This document shows, piece after piece, positions 8,244-13,336 of a DNA stretch of 20,413 nucleotides. The DNA is taken from positions 1-20,413 of IMG/VR virus record IMGVR_UViG_3300027231_000029; one strand, given 5' to 3'. The stretch comes from a virus. The notes beneath the pieces are model-generated. The model was not told the DNA's origin and did no database searches. It saw only the letters and a program-made list of their open reading frames with translations. Numbering within the stretch: the first letter of the stretch is position 1; each line of letters opens with the position of its first letter. Made by a program: the position numbers and the translations under genes.

Positions 8244-8536
8244 CCTATTTGTTTTAATACCTCAATAAAGTAAGGTCGTTTATATGTTTCTCGTTTCGCT
8301 TGTATTACTTTCAACTTATTGATCGGGCAATCTATCATCCACCATTTGCCTCTGCCGTAAAATCTTTGTTTAAGAACGTGCATTAAATCGCATTCTTTCG
8401 GGAGGTTGTAAATATGGAACTTGTCCCTTATATACTCGTAATATTCATTTACCTTCTCCCTGGTCATATCTTCAATGCAATCATTCAGCATCTTGTCAAT
8501 TAGAACTCTTTTCTCTGCATCGAAATTTCCGCTCAT
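8240..8536 (-). CDS. Conserved-looking phage protein of unknown function
   Basis: This 98-residue soluble protein has helical, charged residues 1-45 (DKMLNDCIEDMTREKVNEYY), then RFYGRGKWWMIDCPINKLK and a basic C-terminus. I do not recognise a family. The start is ATG 8536, preceded by the A-rich leader AAAAAACAAACG also seen before other genes here. It is coupled by ATGA to the small membrane protein gene. Confidence 0.65.
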   Translation of the reverse strand: MSGNFDAEKRVLIDKMLNDCIEDMTREKVNEYYEYIRDKFHIYNLPKECDLMHVLKQRFYGRGKWWMIDCPINKLKVIQAKRETYKRPYFIEVLKQIG

Positions 8537-8547
8537 TCGTTTGTTTT

Positions 8548-8979
8548 TTACGAATTTATAAAAATTTCTTCATTCGGCAACGGTATGTGAATATTAAACC
8601 ACTCTTTTGCAAAGTTTCTTATCTGCTCATGATATTGCTCTTGTTCAAACTTGCTGTTTTTAGTCGTGCTTTTTGGTGCTATTATCACTTCTCCTGTTTC
8701 TTCGTTAGCTAAAACAATGCTATTGAATTTCATCTTCATTATCTCGTGAACCTCCTCAATGGTAAACACTTCACCACACGTTTCATAGAATTGCATTTTA
8801 ACTAAAGGATAAACACACCCCCATAAATATGAATTTTGATTGTTACTGCGCTTCCTTCTTTTCTTTTCAATGGTAATTGTTATCTCTCTCCCTTCAAATT
8901 GTTCAAAGGCTTTCGATATGCTGCCTTTATTCGTGGCGCACTTACCTTCAATCACTTTGCTGTTTACGCTTGCTTTCAA
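8548..8979 (-). CDS. NinB-like recombination accessory protein (tentative)
   Basis: The 143-residue protein contains EKKRRKRSNNQNSYLWG at about 38-54. This resembles the basic-Arg-Ser-x-x-Gln-Asn-x-x-x-Trp signature of the NinB/Orf family, which binds single-stranded DNA and helps phage recombination. The remainder (IEEVHEIMKMKFNSIV and an acidic C-terminus) is compatible but not diagnostic. The frame appears to start with TTG at 8979, two bases after the DUF3820 stop, because no in-frame ATG lies ahead of the conserved part. A generic Bacteroidota phage protein of unknown function is the alternative. Confidence 0.5.
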   Translation of the reverse strand: MKASVNSKVIEGKCATNKGSISKAFEQFEGREITITIEKKRRKRSNNQNSYLWGCVYPLVKMQFYETCGEVFTIEEVHEIMKMKFNSIVLANEETGEVIIAPKSTTKNSKFEQEQYHEQIRNFAKEWFNIHIPLPNEEIFINS

Positions 8980-8980
8980 T

Positions 8981-9157
8981 TTAATTCAATTTACCTTTCA
9001 TTTCTAACTCCAAGATATCTTTAACATCCTCGATGTATTCTTTCAGTTGACCTTTCGCTTTGCCGTCTTTAAGAATGCTTAACAAGTATTCAGCTGGTAC
9101 ATCGCCCAGTTCCCAGCCTTCATAATTGCCAAACGGCATTAAATCGTAATCACCCAT
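8981..9157 (-). CDS. DUF3820-like small protein
   Basis: A 58-residue frame starts MGDYDLMPFGNYEGWELGDVP and continues AEYLLSILKDGK. The MPFG-x-Y-x-G-x-x-L-x-D-[VL]-P-x-x-YL pattern is the hallmark of the DUF3820 family, small proteins found in phages and bacteria and sometimes fused to exonuclease domains. The C-terminal third is a charged helix. The ATG lies one base after the nuclease stop. In this neighbourhood a DNA-metabolism accessory role is plausible. Confidence 0.7.
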   Translation of the reverse strand: MGDYDLMPFGNYEGWELGDVPAEYLLSILKDGKAKGQLKEYIEDVKDILELEMKGKLN

Positions 9158-9158
9158 T

Positions 9159-9446
9159 TTACAAAAGTTTTATACCTATTATTCGACAAATATCTTCAAT
9201 GCTTTCAACTTTATCAACTTGCCCTAACCAGCCGTCAAAGAACTTTTGTTCACCCTCCGTTAACTTCCTTGCGCTTTTTGGCTTGCTGCCGTCTTTAATT
9301 TCAAAAGCGTAGTTCTTTTTTTCGTAACCCACCAAAATATCAAAGCAGTTTTTAAGCTGGTGAGTATGTAATACAGTTACACCTAACCTCCTTAGTTGTT
9401 CTACTATTTGCTTTTGGTTACTATCGATTCTTGCAATTCGTCGCAT
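9159..9446 (-). CDS. VRR-NUC/resolvase-like PD-(D/E)XK nuclease
   Basis: This 95-residue protein has the compact PD-(D/E)XK pattern: CFDILVGYEKKNYAFEIKDG with Asp36, Glu49 and Lys51, preceded by DSNQKQIVEQLRRLG and followed by LTEGEQKFFDGW. Small phage enzymes of this type (VRR-NUC or Holliday-junction-resolvase-like) cut branched DNA after recombination or before packaging. The ATG at 9446 lies 43 bases inside the previous gene in another frame. The segment encoded in the overlap (RRIARIDSNQK) fits the family, so the early start is probably right. Confidence 0.7.
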   Translation of the reverse strand: MRRIARIDSNQKQIVEQLRRLGVTVLHTHQLKNCFDILVGYEKKNYAFEIKDGSKPKSARKLTEGEQKFFDGWLGQVDKVESIEDICRIIGIKLL

Positions 9447-9748
9447 TCGTCAAACTTATAACTAAAACCAGTAAATCGCAAATGTTGAGGTTTGTTTGCT
9501 GCTTCAATCATCAATTCGTTTATCTGCTTTGCTTTGCTTTTCCACTTTAAATACGAAGTTAACACGTATCGATTCCCGACTGGTATCTCTGTGTCTATAT
9601 GCCCTTCAATCCTAAAGGTTCTCACGTTCAAATCTAATTCACTCGCTACAAATCTCGATGCTGCGCTTATCGTTGGGCATACCATTTCGAGGTGTCTTTG
9701 TTCACCTACTATTCGGTAGATGTACGTTGTTCTTTCAGGCGCTTTCAT
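9404..9748 (-). CDS. Phage protein of unknown function
   Basis: This 114-residue mixed alpha/beta protein starts MKAPERTTYIYRIVGEQ. It has no signal, membrane segment or recognised motif. Residues 25-45 (ISAASRFVASELDLNVRTFR) look helical and the C-terminus is acidic then polar. The ATG overlaps the preceding stop as ATGA, and the 3' end overlaps the nuclease gene, so it belongs to a tightly coupled set with that enzyme. Confidence 0.6.
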   Translation of the reverse strand: MKAPERTTYIYRIVGEQRHLEMVCPTISAASRFVASELDLNVRTFRIEGHIDTEIPVGNRYVLTSYLKWKSKAKQINELMIEAANKPQHLRFTGFSYKFDECDELQESIVTKSK

Positions 9749-10011
9749 GCTTTTAATTTTAAACTGTAAAACTTAACTTTTGATTTGAATACGGTCGTCG
9801 GACGGGTGCGGAAGTAGTAGCCATGTATTGCATCTCCATTTGGTCTGCAATTCCATTTAATTGAATCAATAACAACTAAATCATATTCATCATCAGATTC
9901 ATTCGGTATAATCACCTTTACCGAATTATTAAAACCAACAAAAGGCTTACCGTTTACCAAAGTGCCGTTTGAATCGTAAACGTAGATTAATCTTGTGTCT
10001 TTATTTTCCAT
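9745..10011 (-). CDS. Phage protein of unknown function, beta-rich
   Basis: This 88-residue protein starts MENKDTRLIYVYDSNG and is mostly short polar beta strands with an acidic patch NESDDEYDL. No family recognised. A leader with two ACAAAC copies precedes the ATG. The 3' end is coupled by ATGA to the next gene, and the 5' end overlaps the preceding small gene by 25 bases. Confidence 0.6.
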   Translation of the reverse strand: MENKDTRLIYVYDSNGTLVNGKPFVGFNNSVKVIIPNESDDEYDLVVIDSIKWNCRPNGDAIHGYYFRTRPTTVFKSKVKFYSLKLKA

Positions 10012-10157
10012 TGTGTTTGTTTTTGTTTGATTAATACTTTAACCTCATCCACCTTGCTAATCGGTACACGAAAAGCGATGGTTGTTGTTTTCTCATTATA
10101 CTTAGGCTTGTTACCCGAACCTTGTCGAGCGCCACCCCAGCCTTTTTTAGTTTTCAT
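9987..10157 (-). CDS. Small basic protein, possible ribbon-helix-helix DNA binder
   Basis: The 56-residue product starts MKTKKGWGGARQGSGNKPK and continues with TTTIAFRVPISKVDEVKVLI. The GGARxGSGxK start followed by a T-x-x-[IV]-x-[FV]-RVP strand and a helix resembles small phage ribbon-helix-helix proteins. I chose ATG 10157 over an upstream TTG at 10172. It overlaps the previous gene by 11 bases. It is a candidate repressor or DNA-end binding protein; the fold is inferred from pattern only. Confidence 0.6.
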   Translation of the reverse strand: MKTKKGWGGARQGSGNKPKYNEKTTTIAFRVPISKVDEVKVLIKQKQTQWKIKTQD

Positions 10158-10299
10158 ATAAGTACATTTCAAGTCTTTGAAACAAGCTATTCATTGACGC
10201 TTCTTCATCCATTGTGATAGTTCCGTTTTCTTGTTTTTTTTCAAGCGATTCGTATGCACTTAATACTGCTTTGAAATATTTTTTGTCTTCTGTTTTCAT
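10147..10299 (-). CDS. 50-residue acidic helical protein
   Basis: A frame from ATG 10299 to TAA at 10147 encodes a helical, Glu/Lys-rich protein (MKTEDKKYFKAVLSAYESLE...QRLEMYLYEN). No family recognised. It is the first gene after a strong consensus promoter and has the leader AAAACAAACAATATG, identical to that of the gene at 17376-17609. This strongly supports translation. Function unknown. Confidence 0.7.
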   Translation of the reverse strand: MKTEDKKYFKAVLSAYESLEKKQENGTITMDEEASMNSLFQRLEMYLYEN

Positions 10300-10321
10300 A
10301 TTGTTTGTTTTAATTTGTTCT

Positions 10322-10352
10322 CAAATATACAACTACTTTTCTATTCTGCAAA
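10322..10352 (-). promoter_or_regulatory. Internal Bacteroidota-type promoter
   Basis: The minus strand reads TTTG (10352-10349), 19 bases, then TATATTTG (10329-10322), a full match to the TTTG/TAnnTTTG form. It lies in the gap between 10364-10576 and the 50-residue gene and would start transcription about 15 bases before that gene's leader. It would feed the nuclease and terminase side of the leftward run. Confidence 0.65.
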
Positions 10353-10363
10353 CTTTTCCAAGA

Positions 10364-10576
10364 TTATTTTAAATATTTTTTAATTTTCGTGTATTCGTTG
10401 TTGAACTCAATATAAGTTAAATCACTGCAATCGTGGTCCATGTAGTTCTTTACTATTTCAATAAACTTTTGCCTTCTATCGGGTGCAACCTTCTCAATTA
10501 TATTGAACTCATCACCTACATTCATTGAAATAAGCAATCCCCACACCTTATCGTTATAATCCAAACTTTGCGACAT
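10364..10576 (-). CDS. 70-residue acidic protein of unknown function
   Basis: The product starts MSQSLDYNDKVWGLLISMNVGDEF and continues IIEKVAPDRRQKFIEIVKNYM. It is acidic and alpha-helical, with a VGDEF-x-I segment that may be a small wing. I chose ATG 10576; a TTG three codons upstream is less likely. It overlaps the preceding gene by 23 bases. No family recognised. Confidence 0.55.
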   Translation of the reverse strand: MSQSLDYNDKVWGLLISMNVGDEFNIIEKVAPDRRQKFIEIVKNYMDHDCSDLTYIEFNNEYTKIKKYLK

Positions 10577-10970
10577 AGTTATCAATTTGCGTTTTTAAAT
10601 TCTCGTTCTGTTTCATCAAACTTAAATTAAGCCGTTCTAAGCGCTTATTTTTATCGAGTAATGTAATCACTTCACTTGGCTTTAAATCGTTTATTAGATA
10701 CTCTCTTTTTGCCTTAGAATGTATTTTCTCAATGTAATCTTTATACGATTGAATTCTTAAAGCCATATTTTCCCAGTTATTCTTTTTCGCCCCAGCTGAC
10801 TTTTTCGCCATCATTTCGCAAAGTGCCAAGTCGAATGATAAATCAATCATGATCTCCTCTTTAAATAAATCGTTTAGGCTATCCGTTTCTCTCTCCTCTG
10901 CTATCTTAGAACGGGAAAGGGTCTGCATCCGCTTGAACGCTCTCAGTTTCAAATCCTTCATTTTTTGCAT
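10554..10970 (-). CDS. Coiled-coil protein next to the helicase-like ATPase
   Basis: A protein of up to 138 residues, highly charged. The C-terminal part (LLDKNKRLERLNLSLMKQNENLK) is a clear coiled coil. The start is uncertain: ATGs lie at 10970, 10961 and 10928, all inside the preceding ATPase gene; 10961 has the most A-rich leader. Its place just after a DnaB-like ATPase gene makes a loader or primosome role possible, but no motif supports this. Confidence 0.55.
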   Translation of the reverse strand: MQKMKDLKLRAFKRMQTLSRSKIAEERETDSLNDLFKEEIMIDLSFDLALCEMMAKKSAGAKKNNWENMALRIQSYKDYIEKIHSKAKREYLINDLKPSEVITLLDKNKRLERLNLSLMKQNENLKTQIDNYVAKFGL

Positions 10971-11886
10971 GGTTTAAAGTTGTTAGTGTTTGTTGTACCG
11001 GTGTTGTTTCAAGTACGTTATTACCTCCAATAGTGAATTTACAATAGTCTTGCATTGTAAACAATAACGGTGCTTCTCTCGGTGTAACACTACCTCCTGT
11101 TAATGTTTCTTTAACCTTTCTTACGTGTACTTCCGTTACATTGAATGCTGTTGCGTGTTGTGTCATACGGTGAATACTTATGAAGTCATCGGCTCTATTG
11201 GCGAACTTTTGCCCTCCTTCGGTGTCGGCTTTTTCGGGAGGCATCAAATGCCCTTCGTTTACGTGGTCTTTTGGGAACTTCTTACGCGCTGCCTCAGTTA
11301 CCAGGTGCGTATTAACGTAAAGACTTTTATGTGTTTGCTTGCAGAAGATACGCATCAAAGCGCATATCTCGTAGTCTTCTTCGTGCTTGTTGTTACCCAG
11401 TCCCATGCCTTTAAGTGAATTGTACGGGTCAATAAGTAAGCCGTTTGACTTCGTGCCGCTGCTCACTTCCAATATTTGCTTTGCATCAAATAACCTATCG
11501 TTCCGAATGAAATTAAACATTTCGCTCATTTCATCATACGTTCTATGCAACTGCATTTCAGGTATCTTAAAAATATTGATGCCCGTTAAAAACTGCGCTA
11601 TCTTAACTTTCAATGAACCTATTGAATTTTCGGCTGAAAATATATCCCACTTCAAATTATACTTTTTGCTTAAGACACAAAAATACCACAATATCCAGTC
11701 GGTCTTACCCACGTTATCGTGCCCGTTAATGAATACAAGTTGCTCAGGCTTGTAAGCTAAATGCTGGTCAGCTACTTTGTCGCCAATACCAAGCCCTCTT
11801 TTTATCGCACCGCTTCGCAAACCTTCTACGAATGCGCGTCCCTCTGATGGCTCAAAGATGTTTTCTGCTGCTATTAATTTACTCAT
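10906..11886 (-). CDS. DnaB/RecA-like replicative helicase ATPase
   Basis: This 326-residue protein has a RecA-type core: Walker A GHDNVGKT at residues 55-62, an ENS segment at 86-88, Walker B GLLIDPYN with Asp153, a sensor-like VNTHL around His194, and basic KVKE near 257-260. The length is short for DnaB, which also has an N-terminal domain; here only about 45 residues precede the core. This fits the single-domain helicase-like ATPases (DnaB-C, RepA or Twinkle type) that Bacteroidota phages place beside a DUF1376-like protein. The start overlaps the initiator stop as ATGA. The C-terminus is disordered and ends DPFPF, like the acidic-hydrophobic tips that bind partners. Confidence 0.8.
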   Translation of the reverse strand: MSKLIAAENIFEPSEGRAFVEGLRSGAIKRGLGIGDKVADQHLAYKPEQLVFINGHDNVGKTDWILWYFCVLSKKYNLKWDIFSAENSIGSLKVKIAQFLTGINIFKIPEMQLHRTYDEMSEMFNFIRNDRLFDAKQILEVSSGTKSNGLLIDPYNSLKGMGLGNNKHEEDYEICALMRIFCKQTHKSLYVNTHLVTEAARKKFPKDHVNEGHLMPPEKADTEGGQKFANRADDFISIHRMTQHATAFNVTEVHVRKVKETLTGGSVTPREAPLLFTMQDYCKFTIGGNNVLETTPVQQTLTTLNHAKNEGFETESVQADADPFPF

Positions 11887-12692
11887 AGTTCTTCGTGTTT
11901 ACCAAAGTTAGCCCAAGGCGCTGGGTTATTGCTTAACTGTACTTCGGCCTTTTTAGGTGGGTTTGTTTTTAGCCAGTTAGCAAAATGCTTTTTAACTTCT
12001 TCTGCATCCTCTCTCGGTTTTTCGATTAAATTCTGTATTGCAAAAAAATCTTTTAATGAAAGTGCTATTAATTCCCTATTGGTTTGATGCTTCATAATTA
12101 ACGGGTCAATCCATTGCTTGGAACTTAATAAATAATTCCAAAGTTGTTTTGACTTTTCTCTTTTGTCTTCTACATTACTATTACTATTATTATTTAAATC
12201 TTTATTTATATTTATATATAGCTTAAGCATTTGCTTAAGCACTTGCTTTAAACTATCTTCATTTTTAGTATCTAATTTTTCAAAATCAATTTCATTTTTT
12301 AAATACTCTATAAATTTATAATCATCACCATGAACGCGCTTTACAAACTTTATGAAGTATCCTATTTTTCCAGCAAGTCCCCTTTTTTCTGTGAACTTTT
12401 CTCTTGCTTGTATTACTTCTGCTGCAAAATGCTGTTTTAATCTTCCTTCATCATCTTGCTTAAATTTATGCTTAAGCACTTGCTCAAACATTTGCTTAAA
12501 TCTTTCAAATTCAGAAAACTTAACATTTGCTAAAACAGCTAATGCTTCAACATCGTTTGGCAAACTTTTTTTATCGTATTGATGAAGTATTAAATTAAGA
12601 TACCAGCCTCTTAAGTCTGCATCCATTTCTGCTGTCGCTACTAACCACTTATCTATATAAAAAAGTGCTGCTGGGTCTTTTCCATTAGACAT
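11883..12692 (-). CDS. Replication initiator/primosome protein, DUF1376-like, carrying the likely origin
   Basis: This 269-residue protein starts MSNGKDPAALFYIDKWLVATAEMDADLRGWYL, the typical DUF1376-like N-terminal winged-helix domain (about 1-95). A Lys/Asp/Asn-rich linker (about 120-175, with LNNNSNSN) follows, then a C-terminal helical domain ending KKHFANWLKTNPP as in Bacteroidota primosomal proteins. By analogy with lambda O, the N-terminal domain binds origin DNA and the C-terminal domain contacts the helicase encoded next (ATGA overlap). Two clusters of 12-bp repeats and an AT-rich tract lie inside the gene. Family placement is by eye; the initiator role is inferred from gene order and repeats. 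Confidence 0.75.
   Translation of the reverse strand: MSNGKDPAALFYIDKWLVATAEMDADLRGWYLNLILHQYDKKSLPNDVEALAVLANVKFSEFERFKQMFEQVLKHKFKQDDEGRLKQHFAAEVIQAREKFTEKRGLAGKIGYFIKFVKRVHGDDYKFIEYLKNEIDFEKLDTKNEDSLKQVLKQMLKLYININKDLNNNSNSNVEDKREKSKQLWNYLLSSKQWIDPLIMKHQTNRELIALSLKDFFAIQNLIEKPREDAEEVKKHFANWLKTNPPKKAEVQLSNNPAPWANFGKHEEL
12216..12251 (-). repeat. Three tandem 12-bp iteron-like units (cluster A)
   Basis: Minus-strand units TTAAAGCAAGTG, CTTAAGCAAATG and CTTAAGCTATAT follow one another exactly at 12251-12240, 12239-12228 and 12227-12216. They contain the 8-bp palindrome GCTTAAGC twice on the plus strand. They encode LKQVLKQMLKLY (residues 148-159) in the linker. Confidence 0.75.
12453..12500 (-). 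repeat. Four tandem 12-bp iteron-like units (cluster B)
   Basis: Minus-strand units TTTAAGCAAATG, TTTGAGCAAGTG, CTTAAGCATAAA and TTTAAGCAAGAT run from 12500 to 12453. They share the consensus YTTAAGCAARTG with cluster A, about 200 bp away. They encode residues 65-80 of the N-terminal domain. Confidence 0.75.
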
Positions 12693-12900
12693 TTTGCCCT
12701 CCTTCCTGAATCTTGTTTATTTCAGTTCTCAATTTCTTAGCTAATCTTATAGCTGTTGATTTGTCTAAGGAAATAAATAGATTTCTATCTCCTTCTGTAA
12801 TTGATAAAACGACATCATCCGATTCTCTAACACATTGGATAAATGATGAATCTTCTTTGTAAGACGAAGTTCCTTTTCCGTAAAAAAATATTTTTACCAT
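12685..12900 (-). CDS. 71-residue protein of unknown function after a structured leader
   Basis: The product starts MVKIFFYGKGTSSYKEDSS, continues with a beta segment (DDVVLSITEGDRNLFISLDKS), and ends with a basic helix TAIRLAKKLRTEI. I chose ATG 12900. A longer frame from TTG 13059 exists, but its extra 53 codons cover a promoter-like box and several stem-loops, so they are more likely a 5' leader. The gene overlaps the initiator start by 8 bases. Possibly a small regulator of replication; no family recognised. Confidence 0.6.
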   Translation of the reverse strand: MVKIFFYGKGTSSYKEDSSFIQCVRESDDVVLSITEGDRNLFISLDKSTAIRLAKKLRTEINKIQEGGQNV

Positions 12901-13040
12901 AATAATAACAGGTTTTACTAAACCTATAAAAATAAGTAGCCGCTTCGGGTACTTGCGCGGAGGTAGACTAATACCTATAACAAGTAACCCGATTAAGCTG
13001 TTTTTAAATATCTTAGTTGATTTAGTCTTTTCCGCTAAGA
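12901..13040 (-). ncRNA. Structured RNA leader or small RNA with attenuator-like folding
   Basis: Between MazG and the 71-residue gene the minus strand can fold into ordered elements. First comes a 5' hairpin TCTTAG/CTAAGA (13040-13011). Next, TCGGGTTACTTG (12992-12981) pairs with CAAGTACCCGA (12955-12945), 11 bp with one bulged T, enclosing a small hairpin AGGTA/TACCT. The alternative pairs AAGTACCCG (12954-12946) with CGGCTACTT (12942-12934) ahead of ATTTTTA. Last is AGGTTT/AAACCT (12925-12910) before the ATG. The middle segment can pair either way, as in transcription attenuators. Function not known. Confidence 0.5.
12928..12954 (-). terminator. Terminator-like hairpin in the leader
   Basis: AAGTACCCG, loop AAG, CGGCTACTT gives 8 of 9 paired positions and is followed on the minus strand by ATTTTTA. 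One mismatch and a short U-tract make it conditional or weak, in line with an attenuator. Confidence 0.5.
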
Positions 13041-13046
13041 GATGCA

Positions 13047-13054
13047 CAAATATA
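13047..13054 (-). promoter_or_regulatory. Promoter -7 box ahead of the structured leader
   Basis: TATATTTG on the minus strand (13054-13047) is identical to the box of the 10322-10352 promoter. No good TTG lies 17-23 bases upstream, so the -33 element is missing or atypical. Transcription from here would begin at about 13040, the base of the first hairpin of the leader. Confidence 0.35.
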
Positions 13055-13059
13055 AACAA

Positions 13060-13335
13060 TTAATCCTTTCGCGTTTCGTTTTTATCAATCTTTTTGAGTA
13101 GTTCTTTTTCGATGTCGATTGAGAAGTGATGCGCATAATTTAAGCACGTCAAAATAACGTCTGCTAATTCTTCGCCTAAATTGTTTTCTTTGCCTTTACG
13201 TTTAAGTAATGATTCATAAATAGCCTCTTCAACTTCTTCTTCAATTTTACGAATGAATTGTAAGTCTGTTGTTTCAGGTGTTATGTAACCACGCTTCACA
13301 ATAGAAGCGTAGTTACGTTTGATTAGTTCTTGCAT
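13060..13335 (-). CDS. MazG-like nucleotide pyrophosphohydrolase
   Basis: This 91-residue protein has the MazG pattern of an all-alpha NTP pyrophosphatase: IEEEVEEAIYE around Glu33-Glu37 and GEELADVILTCLNYA with Glu56 and Asp59, giving the ExxE...ExxD metal-binding set. I chose ATG 13335, which joins the preceding stop as TAATATG, over a frame starting 16 codons earlier inside that gene. Phage MazG proteins hydrolyse (d)NTPs, and some act on alarmone-related nucleotides to keep host metabolism active; which substrate applies here is not visible. Confidence 0.8.
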   Translation of the reverse strand: MQELIKRNYASIVKRGYITPETTDLQFIRKIEEEVEEAIYESLLKRKGKENNLGEELADVILTCLNYAHHFSIDIEKELLKKIDKNETRKD

Positions 13336-13336
13336 A

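Larger units (their letters stand above)
12166..12500. other. Candidate replication origin within the initiator gene
   Basis: The stretch contains two clusters of tandem 12-bp repeats (12216-12251 and 12453-12500). An AT tract with no G on the plus strand from 12166 to 12220 touches the first cluster, as a DNA-unwinding element touches iterons. The arrangement resembles lambda-type origins, which also lie inside the initiator gene between its two domains. No experimental support; nucleotide constraint is argued in the findings. Confidence 0.5.

Noticed and set aside
11125-11755. Plus-strand open frames opposite the helicase-like ATPase gene
   Set aside because: They are antisense to a gene with clear Walker motifs, have no leader and show no recognisable protein features.
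12901-13059. N-terminal extension of the 71-residue protein from TTG 13059
   Set aside because: The extension covers a promoter-like box and several stem-loops, needs a TTG start, and lies away from an A-rich leader; ATG 12900 is a simpler start.
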